Origin: Candidatus Heimdallarchaeota archaeon
Lineage (GTDB): Archaea; Asgardarchaeota; Heimdallarchaeia; Heimdallarchaeales; Heimdallarchaeaceae
NCBI GenBank assembly: GCA_030628305.1
Contig: DAOVRE010000009.1
Coordinates: 1-15,208, forward strand
Length of the DNA: 15,208 bases
Direction of reading: 5' to 3'
Shown: piece by piece, positions 1 through 7,472 of the stretch
Numbering within the stretch: position 1 is the first letter of the stretch
Layout: every line of letters begins with the position of its first letter
The notes under the pieces: model-generated
What the model was told of the DNA's origin: nothing
Seen by the model: only the letters and a program-made list of their open reading frames with translations
The model's database searches: none
Made by a program: the position numbers and the translations under genes

Positions 1-501
1 AAATACTGGACTGAACATTTTTGAAGGCTCATGTGGAAGGGATCTTTCCCTCATTTGGTGCCATACATCTGCTGTACTTGGCCAAGTATCAGGTTCAGTA
101 CTTAGAGCTCTCCAGTAAATCTCTTTTGGTATGTGACCACCATTTCTAATTTCATCGTATGTTACCCATTCAACTACATTAGGGTACCAAGCTGTAACAT
201 TATTCTCCGGATCATTTGGATATTCCGGATCATCAATTAAATCGGTTCCGGCTTCAGTTCCTCCTCCACTAAAGAAAGCAAATGTTTCAAAATCACCCCC
301 AGGAATTAATTCTTGCTTAATAGGACTGTAATCATTAATATCCTCAAAATCAACATAATCATTAATTTCATCATTTGGCACATCTATTTTTGGATTTCCA
401 TTATTTTCGTTTGAGTTCATAATTGGTTCTATGTATATAAGAGTTGAAATGCAAAGAATAAGAAAATAAGATGACCAGATCCTGCTTGAATTAGTCTTCA
501 T
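1..501 (-). CDS. Secreted or membrane-anchored protein of unknown function, N-terminal part only
   Basis: The frame stays open from an ATG at 501-499 to the window edge, giving 167 residues with no stop. The first 30 residues look like a signal peptide or membrane anchor: Lys2 and Arg7, then a hydrophobic run around residues 9-27. There is no clear lipobox before Cys17. An acidic, Asn/Asp/Glu-rich linker follows (about 29-60). Then comes 'LIPGGDFE' at about 65-72, which resembles the 'NGDFE' opening of galactose-binding-like (jelly-roll) carbohydrate-binding domains, and a Trp- and Gly-rich stretch. The export call is seen in the sequence; the carbohydrate-binding idea is inference from one short motif. 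The gene lies downstream of the GTPase gene on the same strand, 189 bp away, so it is probably a separate transcript. Confidence 0.75.
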   Translation of the reverse strand, partial: MKTNSSRIWSSYFLILCISTLIYIEPIMNSNENNGNPKIDVPNDEINDYVDFEDINDYSPIKQELIPGGDFETFAFFSGGGTEAGTDLIDDPEYPNDPENNVTAWYPNVVEWVTYDEIRNGGHIPKEIYWRALSTEPDTWPSTADVWHQMRERSLPHEPSKMFSPVF

Positions 502-601
502 AATTATCCCGTGTTTTTTTTCATATTACGAATTTCGTGAAATTACTTTCTTGAATACTAGTAACTATGGTTTAAACCTTAAATATGATACTAAATTTAT
601 C

Positions 602-666
602 TAAAAAAAGTTTCTTGAATTTGCAATGAAGATAAGTCATTAGATATTGAAACATTTTACTTATCT
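602..666 (-). terminator. Possible terminator after the GTPase gene: inverted repeat plus T-run
   Basis: Reading the minus strand, the GTPase stop at 691 is followed by two perfect 8-nt arms (659-666 and 630-637, AGATAAGT/ACTTATCT) with a 21-nt loop, and about 20 nt later by a run of seven T (603-609). Archaeal termination depends mainly on T-runs, so the T-run is the stronger half of the signal. Confidence 0.4.
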
Positions 667-690
667 CAAATAAACTTATACTATCTGTAA

Positions 691-1410
691 TTATTCGAGG
701 TTTGCTTGCTGTGTAAACTTTTCTATCTCAAATGCCCTGAAGAAGGCTTCTGATACACTATCTTGTAGTTCATCAATTCCTGTTCTATGTAGATTAGAAA
801 TTTTCACCGAGCTTATTCGATCTGTACTCATTTCTATTCCAAGCTTTTCATCTATTCTTTGCTTCACAAAAACTTCTCCATCACTAATCATGTTATCTGT
901 TATATCCGATGAGATAACGTGATCTAGATGTGTTCCAAGTAAAATGATACTTGTATAATCTGAGATTAACTCATGATCAATTGCTCTGTTTAACCAATAT
1001 TCCAGATTCTGGAAGGTTCTAATATCAGCTAGACTGTATGTTAACATTAGTGCCATAATATCATTTATACTTCTTACGTTGAAATACATGTCAACTGCAT
1101 CTTCAAAAGCCAATCCTTGTCCTGCCTCAGCTCTCCCTTTCTGTCCAGGCAGAATATATAATTGTGAGCTTATTGTTACTTTGTATTTTTCAATATTTGA
1201 ATATAGAATGAAATAATCAAATTCCAAGTTAACTGATTTTGATAAGTTAGTACAATCAGTTGCATAGAATGACCCTTTTCTATAACTTGCTAGATTCAAA
1301 GCTGTATGAGTTTTGCCAACCGCACCATCGCCAATGAAAACTACTCCACCTGTACAAATAATGTCAGTTTCGCGACAAATAAGTAGTTTCTTTTTGTTAC
1401 TTGAATCCAT
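691..1410 (-). CDS. Ras-superfamily small GTPase with Roc-like G4 and MglA-like G3 motifs
   Basis: A 239-residue stand-alone GTPase. The G1 P-loop is GDGAVGKT at residues 27-34, with the glycines equivalent to Ras Gly10 and Gly12 and the Mg-binding position filled by Thr34. G3 is 'LPGQKG' at 87-92: the usual Asp of DxxG is Leu, but Gln90 sits where the Ras catalytic Gln61 would be. G4 is 'THLD' at 160-163, as in Roc domains such as LRRK2, rather than NKxD; Asp163 would read the guanine base. G5 is probably around 201-205. No G2 Thr is obvious, and there is no C-terminal Cys box for prenylation, so membrane attachment, if any, must be indirect. The ATG at 1410 lies 18 residues before the first beta strand. 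Asgard archaea encode many such GTPases, but the target of this one cannot be read from its neighbours. It is transcribed alone. Confidence 0.88.
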   Translation of the reverse strand: MDSSNKKKLLICRETDIICTGGVVFIGDGAVGKTHTALNLASYRKGSFYATDCTNLSKSVNLEFDYFILYSNIEKYKVTISSQLYILPGQKGRAEAGQGLAFEDAVDMYFNVRSINDIMALMLTYSLADIRTFQNLEYWLNRAIDHELISDYTSIILLGTHLDHVISSDITDNMISDGEVFVKQRIDEKLGIEMSTDRISSVKISNLHRTGIDELQDSVSEAFFRAFEIEKFTQQANLE

Positions 1411-1449
1411 TAGTAACCAGCTTGTAAATTGATTGAACCCTTAGAACTA

Positions 1450-1457
1450 CATATATC
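1450..1457 (-). promoter_or_regulatory. Candidate TATA box for the GTPase gene
   Basis: The minus strand reads GATATATG here, preceded by an A-rich BRE-like stretch (AAAATC). Its centre is about 44 nt from the ATG at 1410, which predicts a short leader of roughly 15-20 nt. Confidence 0.35.
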
Positions 1458-1597
1458 GATTTTTAATTATAAAACTATTTGTAAGAGCAACTCAAAAATG
1501 AGTAAGAAACTATACTTCCATTTTGGATTATTCACTTTTCTGAAAATTCGATAAGGTGAAAATCAAACAAAGATTGTTCGTCTTCTCCAGTTAGTCT

Positions 1598-1611
1598 TTC
1601 TAGTACTAGAA
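1598..1611. repeat. Perfect 14-bp palindrome between the P-type ATPase and GTPase genes
   Basis: TTCTAGTACTAGAA is identical on both strands. It sits 29 bp past the ATPase stop and about 190 bp upstream of the GTPase start. It has no loop, so it fits a dimer-binding site better than a hairpin. Whether any protein binds it is unknown. Confidence 0.4.
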
Positions 1612-1614
1612 TGT

Positions 1615-1629
1615 AAAAAAGAGAAAAAG
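1615..1629 (-). terminator. T-rich terminator after the P-type ATPase gene
   Basis: On the minus strand this tract reads CTTTTTCTCTTTTTT, starting 11 nt after the ATPase stop codon. Such pyrimidine runs are the usual archaeal termination signal. Confidence 0.5.
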
Positions 1630-1639
1630 TTAGAAAGAA

Positions 1640-4534
1640 CTAGAAGTATTTATTCTTCCTTCTAACAATCCATTTGCAAATTTCTATTGCTGTAAGAGGA
1701 ATAGCTATTGCACCAATAACAATCAACCAATCCATAAATCCAAGTGGCATAAAAACATAAGGGTCATCAAAGAATATGAGAATAATGTCTTGGAGCCATC
1801 CAGAGTACATTATGACAATGTGTAGAATCGGTACAATTATTACAAGCATCATAACTACCCATCTCCAATCTTCTTTTATGGATCTATGAACAGGTTTGTT
1901 CAGTCTACGTAGCGTTAACACAACTAAACTTTCCGAAATGACGATTATTGAAATAAACATAGTTCTTGCTTTAGCTTGTTGCAAATCTGCTAGTAGATTA
2001 ACTTCGTTTAACGTGTTAGTTGTTGTAGGTATAATACCAAAAAAGGCTAAGAGGTAGATCAATCCAGCAGCGAATGCTAGAGAGAGTGCAAGTACTACAA
2101 GAGCGCCAATATAGCGTCTGTTGAAAATGTCTTCATCATCTCTTGGAGGATATTCCATTATTTCCTGAGTTATACTATCAAAAATAAAGGCAAAGGGTGG
2201 GATTAAATGAGCAGTGGAGAAAATATAAACTCTCTGAAAACTTGTAACAAGTGCAAAATCAGGAATAAAAGAGCTAGAGAAATATAAAATTGCTTCAGCT
2301 ATATTTAATGCAATGTAAAAGAAAATCATAATTCTAATACGGTTAAACAATCCTCTTCCCTCTCTAATACCTAAAACAGTACTGGTAAAACTATCATCAG
2401 CAATGATAACATCAGAAGCTTGTTTAGCTGTTTCCGTACCAGCAATTCCCATACAAATTCCAACATCAGCCATTGTTAAAGCCAAGGAATCATTTATACC
2501 ATCGCCTGTCATAGATACGATTTTTCCTTCACTTTGATATTTCGATATAATCACTTGTTTATGTTGTGGCGAAACTCTAGCAAATATTCTTGTATTGAAA
2601 AATTCTTCGTCTGAGAGTTTTGCAATATCATTTCCTTCTACAGCTATTTCATCTTTTTGAACAATCCCTACTTCTTTAGCAATCGCCCTCGCAGTCAGTG
2701 GACTATCACCTGTTATCATTATTGTAGTAACGCCAGCTTTCTGACACTCACTCACTGCATCACCAACACCATATCGAGCTGGATCTAACATACAAACAAA
2801 ACCATTGTAAATTAATTCTTTTTCTGATTCCGCTCTATCATGACTTAACAGCGTATCTTTATCCATGGGTCTTATTGCTAAAGAAATTACTCTGTAACCT
2901 TTTGATGAAAACTCGCTAACATAATCATTTATTTTCTTAGCATCTTCTACTGTTAATTCCTTGTAATCTGATGGGCTACCAATTCTATTGCATAAAGGTA
3001 AAATTGTCTCTGTTGCACCTTTACAGAAAAGAGAATACCCTTCCTTATCTTGATAAGTTTTACTCATACGTTTCAATGTTGAATCAAAATTGTATTCCAT
3101 AATGTATCCATATTGTTTCTTTGTTTCCTTCTCATTTAATCCTGATTTATTGAACAGAGCTAAAAATGCCCCGTCTGTTGGATCTCCAGTAGTCTTCCAT
3201 GAGACTTGATGATGAGGCTCAAATACTTCTTCTACTATCAAATGAGCGTTGTTATTTAACATTCCCCCAATAAGCAAATACTCCAAATCTGAATCTTCTG
3301 CAAAAGGTTTAATCGAGTCAGGTATATACATATCTTCCGAGAAATTTTCCGGCTCATCACCAAGAGGAACTATTGCACCTTTGTTGCTGTATCCTATTCC
3401 CGATACACCATAGAATTGACTTGTATCCCAAATCCTTTGGATAGTCATCATATTAGTTGTTATAGTTCCTGTTTTATCACTGCATAAAATTGAACTTCTA
3501 CCTAATGTTTCGACCGCAGAAAGATTCCGAATTATTACTCTGTCTTTTGCCATCGATAATACTCCAGTAAGTAATATCAAAGTCGTCAATAGTGGGATAC
3601 TAATTGGCATAATCGCCATTGAAGTTGTTATAGAATCTACAATCTGATTTTCTAGTGGTATATCTCCTCCAACCGTGTAAAAATAGATTGTTTTGTATAC
3701 TATTGAAATTACTAGATAAACTAAAACAGTTAATCCCAACCATTTAGCTAATCTATTTACTTTAGCTCGAATTGGTATATCTGTTGTCCCAATCTTTTGT
3801 AATTCTGTTGTCAATTTTCCAATTTCTGTATAGATGCCTGTATTTACCACTATGGCATTTGCCCTACCTACTTCAACAAATGTACCAGTATAGAGCATAT
3901 TAATTCTAAGCGATATAGGAGTATCTTCTTGAAGAATATTTTTGGGGTTGTGAATCTTTTCAACAGCTACCGATTCTCCTGTTAATGCGCTTTCATTTAC
4001 TAAACAATTACTTGAATAGATTATTCTTGCATCGGCAGGAACCCTATCTCCTTGATCCAACTCAATTAAGTCACCAGGCACCAAATCTACAGCAACTATT
4101 TGTCTAGGGACACCATCTCGTATTATTGTAGATCTCGGAGCAGCTAGCTTGTGTAATGCATCCAATTTGAATTGAGCTCTTATTTGTTGAAAAATTGTAA
4201 AACCAATATTGAAAACAATTATTATTAACCAAAAGCCAATTTGCCCAATAACGCCTTCTACCCATATTGCCATGAATATTAGAAGAGAAGAAACAATCAG
4301 GTAGATATTGATTAACCAATTAAACAATGGAGCTAGATATATCTCCCAAATTGATCCTTTGATTTTAGGAATTACATTAGGACCATATTGTTTTAATCGT
4401 TTAACTGCTTCATCATCATGTAAACCAAATCTGATATCAGTATTGAGTTCCCCACTTATTTTATCTTCTGAAAGATGATGAGGACATAAGTATTTTTGAG
4501 TTAAAAATTCTGTTTGCTTGGCTTTTTTTCGCAT
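1640..4534 (-). CDS. P2-like P-type ATPase with altered ion-binding residues (family as cation pumps)
   Basis: An ATP-driven membrane transporter of 964 residues counted from the ATG at 4534. A GTG two codons upstream at 4540 is an alternative start. All catalytic motifs are present: TGES at 185-188 (actuator), SDKTGTIT with the phosphorylated Asp353, KGAT at 505-508 (nucleotide domain), TGD at 608-610 and TGDGIND at 676-682. The layout matches SERCA-type pumps: an N-terminal cation-ATPase domain, six core helices and C-terminal helices. The ion site differs. M4 reads PISIP (310-314) where SERCA has PEGLP, so the Glu309 equivalent is Ile. In M6 the equivalents of Asn796, Thr799 and Asp800 are Phe772, Ala775 and His776. 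Asn744 and Glu747 in M5 and Glu868 in the likely M8 are kept. It is probably not a simple Ca2+ pump and the substrate is unknown. The N-terminus has a small CPHH cluster (17-20). There is no operon partner. Confidence 0.9.
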   Translation of the reverse strand: MRKKAKQTEFLTQKYLCPHHLSEDKISGELNTDIRFGLHDDEAVKRLKQYGPNVIPKIKGSIWEIYLAPLFNWLINIYLIVSSLLIFMAIWVEGVIGQIGFWLIIIVFNIGFTIFQQIRAQFKLDALHKLAAPRSTIIRDGVPRQIVAVDLVPGDLIELDQGDRVPADARIIYSSNCLVNESALTGESVAVEKIHNPKNILQEDTPISLRINMLYTGTFVEVGRANAIVVNTGIYTEIGKLTTELQKIGTTDIPIRAKVNRLAKWLGLTVLVYLVISIVYKTIYFYTVGGDIPLENQIVDSITTSMAIMPISIPLLTTLILLTGVLSMAKDRVIIRNLSAVETLGRSSILCSDKTGTITTNMMTIQRIWDTSQFYGVSGIGYSNKGAIVPLGDEPENFSEDMYIPDSIKPFAEDSDLEYLLIGGMLNNNAHLIVEEVFEPHHQVSWKTTGDPTDGAFLALFNKSGLNEKETKKQYGYIMEYNFDSTLKRMSKTYQDKEGYSLFCKGATETILPLCNRIGSPSDYKELTVEDAKKINDYVSEFSSKGYRVISLAIRPMDKDTLLSHDRAESEKELIYNGFVCMLDPARYGVGDAVSECQKAGVTTIMITGDSPLTARAIAKEVGIVQKDEIAVEGNDIAKLSDEEFFNTRIFARVSPQHKQVIISKYQSEGKIVSMTGDGINDSLALTMADVGICMGIAGTETAKQASDVIIADDSFTSTVLGIREGRGLFNRIRIMIFFYIALNIAEAILYFSSSFIPDFALVTSFQRVYIFSTAHLIPPFAFIFDSITQEIMEYPPRDDEDIFNRRYIGALVVLALSLAFAAGLIYLLAFFGIIPTTTNTLNEVNLLADLQQAKARTMFISIIVISESLVVLTLRRLNKPVHRSIKEDWRWVVMMLVIIVPILHIVIMYSGWLQDIILIFFDDPYVFMPLGFMDWLIVIGAIAIPLTAIEICKWIVRRKNKYF

Positions 4535-4575
4535 GGGCACACAACCAGCTATGGTATGAAATTAACAAAGCTATG

Positions 4576-4585
4576 CAATATAAAC
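4576..4585 (-). promoter_or_regulatory. Candidate TATA box for the P-type ATPase gene
   Basis: The minus strand reads GTTTATATTG, about 45 nt before the ATG at 4534, giving a leader of 10-20 nt. No Shine-Dalgarno sequence is visible before the start. The 170-bp gap to the divergent nucleotidyltransferase gene also contains plus-strand TTTAAGAG (4648-4655) and an A/T-rich tract at 4679-4698, either of which could serve that gene. Confidence 0.4.
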
Positions 4586-4712
4586 TTTAAGCTGATATAT
4601 TGAGAAATATTTAACAATCAACACTTCTTTTACAAATTAAGTAAAGTTTAAGAGAGTATCCACAATTGTTTGTTTAGCGATAAATAAAAATAAAATTTAC
4701 AAGTGATTAACT

Positions 4713-5540
4713 ATGAGCACCCCCCCCTCTAAAACTCCTAGTCCTGGTATTCGTCGCGCTGGTCCTGACGGTAGACCACTAGGTCCTGACGGAAAGCCAA
4801 TGGGACCTATCTTATTGCGAGATGAATACAAAAATCTGGTTGATGGATTTACTAAAGATATCAAAAAAGAATTATCTAAAGAAGTTAAAAGTCTTCTTCT
4901 AATTGGAAGTTATGTCACAGCTGAGCACATCGCAGGAGAATCTGATTGTGATTTTCTTATAGTTTTAGATGAAAAAGCCTCTGGAGATAATTTTCAAAAA
5001 TCAATGGAAGCAATAAGTAAAATTGTTTTCAAATATCTAGAAGATCCACTATTTGGTTCAATAATCGATGTTGAGGTTCTAGGGGCAAGTGATGTACCAA
5101 CTAAAGAGGAAACAGATTATCCTTGGACAAAAGTGCTTGTTGCTCAAAGAGGTAGAGTACTAATTGGAGACAATCCTTTTACAAAAATTAAGATAAGCGA
5201 AGAAAATATCAAAATGTCTGCTAAAGAGATGGCTAAGGTCTATCTAGAGCAACTCGAAGAAATTATTGCTACTGATGAGATTGATGAATATGACCAACGA
5301 TACTTAACTGTGGAAGCAGTACTGGGATGTGGATGTGCATATCTCTACTATCATGGTGAAAAAGAGTTCTACCGAAGTTCAGCTATAATTCTTTTTGAAG
5401 ATAAATACAGGGATAAAATAGATATTGGTTCAATCCAAATCAGTCATAGATTAAGGTTAGCGGTAAAGACTCTTGATATGAAGGATTTCATTCCCAAATC
5501 TTTAGACTTCTGTAAGAAAGTTGTCGCTGAATTGAAATAA
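4713..5540 (+). CDS. Nucleotidyltransferase-fold (pol beta superfamily) protein with a Gly/Pro-rich N-terminal tail
   Basis: The 275-residue protein has a short tail, a nucleotidyltransferase domain and a helical C-terminal domain. The catalytic signature is complete: Gly65-Ser66, then Asp78-x-Asp80, with Asp119 (or Glu121) as the likely third metal ligand after the next strand. The family transfers nucleotides to small molecules, RNA or proteins; MNT-type members can AMPylate partner proteins, and aminoglycoside adenylyltransferases share this layout. The substrate cannot be told from the sequence. Residues 1-32 are Pro/Gly-rich and contain two 7-residue GPDG repeats, probably disordered. 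The coding DNA there is much richer in G+C than the rest, with a run of eight C at codons 3-5. The stop is 13 nt before the RecA-like gene, which has its own strong ribosome site, so the two look co-transcribed. Confidence 0.8.
   Translation: MSTPPSKTPSPGIRRAGPDGRPLGPDGKPMGPILLRDEYKNLVDGFTKDIKKELSKEVKSLLLIGSYVTAEHIAGESDCDFLIVLDEKASGDNFQKSMEAISKIVFKYLEDPLFGSIIDVEVLGASDVPTKEETDYPWTKVLVAQRGRVLIGDNPFTKIKISEENIKMSAKEMAKVYLEQLEEIIATDEIDEYDQRYLTVEAVLGCGCAYLYYHGEKEFYRSSAIILFEDKYRDKIDIGSIQISHRLRLAVKTLDMKDFIPKSLDFCKKVVAELK
4761..4792 (+). repeat. Direct repeat encoding GPDG units
   Basis: GGTCCTGACGG occurs at 4761-4771 and again at 4782-4792, a 21-bp period coding for the 7-residue repeats GPDGRPL and GPDGKPM. 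The surrounding 100 bp are clearly more GC-rich than the rest of the window. Confidence 0.8.
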
Positions 5541-5542
5541 AA

Positions 5543-5548
5543 GAGGAG
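5543..5548 (+). promoter_or_regulatory. Shine-Dalgarno site of the RecA-like gene
   Basis: GAGGAG, with a 5-nt spacer to the ATG at 5554, lies in the 13-nt gap after the nucleotidyltransferase stop. It supports translation from a shared mRNA. Confidence 0.65.
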
Positions 5549-5553
5549 AAAGT

Positions 5554-6210
5554 ATGTCAGTAAGAACTAGTATAGATATATTGGTTGATAGTGTTAAAAG
5601 TTCTGTAGTTCTAATGATAGGTGAATCAGGAACAGCGAAAGAAGAGATGGCATACAGATTTGTTGAGGACGGTTTTCAGAAAGGAGAAAATGTTATAGCA
5701 GTTCTATTTGCTCACTCAGCTAATGATTATCTTGAGGAATTGAAAAAACGAGACGATAAGAATGAATCATACCTTAAGAAAGGTCAACTTAACATTATAG
5801 ATGCTATTTCTTATAGGTCAATTCCTGAGATGAAACCTCCTAAAACATTCTTTTTAGAAAATGCAAACGATTTACTCACTCTCTCTGTCACCTTGAATGA
5901 GCAATCTCAAAAAGTTGATAAACTACGAATTGTTTTTGATCAACTTGCTCTCCTAACATTATATAATGAACCAATGCAAGTTTTAAATTTCCTTCAAACA
6001 TTAGCCGCAAGGGTTAGAGATAGAGATCAAGCCATCTTACTTTTATTAGATGGTGGAGTTATAGGCGAACAAATAGAGAAAACCCTCCATACAATAGTTG
6101 ATGTCCTAGCTGAAACAAAAAGAACAGATGAACCCTCTGGTCCTCAACAGCTTGTTAGAATCAAGTTTGCTAAAAATCAATTTGAACCTCGATGGGTACA
6201 GGTAGTATAA
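5554..6210 (+). CDS. RecA/KaiC-like protein with degenerate Walker A motif
   Basis: The 218-residue protein has the fold pattern of archaeal single-domain KaiC/RAD55-like proteins. An N-terminal loop reads MIGESGTAKEE (21-31), a Walker B-like strand ends RIVFDQL with Asp129, a strand LLLLD lies at 162-166, and a C-terminal strand pair reads RIKFAKNQF. In an active KaiC-type P-loop the pattern is GxxGxGK[S/T]. Here Gly28 is Ala and the Mg-binding Ser/Thr is Glu30, although Lys29 remains. ATP hydrolysis is therefore doubtful, and the protein may bind nucleotide without turnover or serve as a scaffold. Its likely partner is the nucleotidyltransferase encoded 13 nt upstream. Family membership is fairly secure; the function is inference. 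Confidence 0.75.
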   Translation: MSVRTSIDILVDSVKSSVVLMIGESGTAKEEMAYRFVEDGFQKGENVIAVLFAHSANDYLEELKKRDDKNESYLKKGQLNIIDAISYRSIPEMKPPKTFFLENANDLLTLSVTLNEQSQKVDKLRIVFDQLALLTLYNEPMQVLNFLQTLAARVRDRDQAILLLLDGGVIGEQIEKTLHTIVDVLAETKRTDEPSGPQQLVRIKFAKNQFEPRWVQVV

Positions 6211-6231
6211 ATTATTCACCCATCGCAAAAC

Positions 6232-6240
6232 ATTTTATCT
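6232..6240 (+). promoter_or_regulatory. Candidate TATA box for the M24 hydrolase gene
   Basis: ATTTTATCT follows a BRE-like CGCAAAAC and is centred about 25 nt before the ATG at 6261, which predicts a leaderless mRNA. No Shine-Dalgarno sequence is present, so this gene is probably not part of the upstream pair. The T-rich tract here may also end the upstream transcript. Confidence 0.4.
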
Positions 6241-6260
6241 CCTATTTTCACATCACATAG

Positions 6261-7457
6261 ATGATATTAGAACACGACTTTTTTCCTAAAAAAGAGTTTT
6301 TAGACAGGATAGAGCATCATCAAAAAGAGCTCGTAGAATATGAAGTAGATTTTTCTATAATTCAATATAAATCAGACCTCTATTATTATTCAGGAACTGG
6401 TCAATCTTGTATATTGGTAATATCAGCTGAAAGTGAACCGTTACTCTTTGGAAGGCGAGAAATCAACAGAGTAAAGCAAGAAACAGCATTAGAAAATATT
6501 ATTGAAATAAAAAATACTAAAGAAATTTTCTCACATCTAACTGATTGGGGAGTTAGAGTAAAAGGAGGCAAATTTGGTCTTGAAGGGGATATCCTTCCTG
6601 CTGATATGTATCATAAGGCTGAAAAAATATTCCCAGAGAAAGAAGCGATTTCTATTGGACCTTTACTTCGAAAAATAAGATCTGTTAAGAGTGATAATGA
6701 GATTGATGCTTTGAAAAAATCTGCTAGTATTCTAGATGAAATCCATGAGCTTGTGCCATCCATAATCAAAGAAGGCATGACAGAGATAGAAGTTAGCTCA
6801 ATACTTAACAATGAAATGCGTATTAGAGGAGCTCAACCAACGGTTAGAAGCAGAGATTTCTATACAGAGACAGGAGGAATAGGACTTGTCCTAGCAGGCA
6901 CCAACACAGCAATTAGCAGTTACACTCTGACAGCAACAGCAGGTCCGGGTATACATCAATCAAACCCATCTGGACCAAGTTTCAAAAAGATTGAACGGGG
7001 AGAAATTATTTTTGTAGATTTTTCACTTGCTTACAAAGGCTACATCACAGATGAAACCAGATGTCATGTACTAGGTCAAGCTTCTGATGAAATCAAAGAC
7101 AGATATCAAAAAACTTGGGAATTTGAAAAATTCATGAGTAACAAAATGAAAAAAGGTAAAAAAGTGAGTGAAATTTATCATGAAACATATGATTTCGCTG
7201 AAGAGCTCGGTGTTAAAAATGAACTAATGTCTGGAGGGCAGATTCCTTTCTTAGGGCATGGAGTTGGTTTAGAGCTAAGTGAACCACCAATTATAACTAA
7301 AAAATCAGATTATATTCTGAAAGAAGGTAATGTAATCGCTTTAGAGCCAAAATTAATTTATCCAAATGAGATGGTTATAGGCTCAGAAAATACTTATGTT
7401 ATTAGCAAAAATGGAACAGTGCAAATAACCAACGCAGCCCAACCTCTTTTAGAATAG
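6261..7457 (+). CDS. M24 (pita-bread fold) metallohydrolase, Xaa-Pro dipeptidase/aminopeptidase-like
   Basis: A 398-residue cytoplasmic protein with a creatinase-type N-terminal domain (about 1-140) and an M24 catalytic domain. All five metal ligands of the family are visible: Asp253 (in VDFS), Asp264 (in TDETR), His333 (in LGHGVG), Glu362 (in ALEP) and Glu376. Family members cleave Xaa-Pro bonds; some instead act on creatine or other small molecules. One feature departs from typical aminopeptidases P: where they have a His-Tyr pair after the GxN motif, this protein has Ser220-Tyr221 (within GTNTAISSY), so the usual proton-shuttling His is missing. His232 a little downstream could substitute. 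The dinuclear metal centre is secure, the peptide substrate less so. The gene converges with the dehydrogenase gene, with 15 nt between the two stops. Confidence 0.85.
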   Translation: MILEHDFFPKKEFLDRIEHHQKELVEYEVDFSIIQYKSDLYYYSGTGQSCILVISAESEPLLFGRREINRVKQETALENIIEIKNTKEIFSHLTDWGVRVKGGKFGLEGDILPADMYHKAEKIFPEKEAISIGPLLRKIRSVKSDNEIDALKKSASILDEIHELVPSIIKEGMTEIEVSSILNNEMRIRGAQPTVRSRDFYTETGGIGLVLAGTNTAISSYTLTATAGPGIHQSNPSGPSFKKIERGEIIFVDFSLAYKGYITDETRCHVLGQASDEIKDRYQKTWEFEKFMSNKMKKGKKVSEIYHETYDFAEELGVKNELMSGGQIPFLGHGVGLELSEPPIITKKSDYILKEGNVIALEPKLIYPNEMVIGSENTYVISKNGTVQITNAAQPLLE

Positions 7458-7472
7458 ATGAATCCTAGAACA

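Noticed and set aside
1490..1503. ACTCA-AAAA-TGAGT small hairpin
   Set aside because: A 5-bp stem is expected often by chance in AT-rich spacers and is not next to a T-run or gene end.
4104..4319. Short minus-strand open frame inside the P-type ATPase gene
   Set aside because: It is an overlapping frame of a well-supported gene and encodes no recognisable domain.
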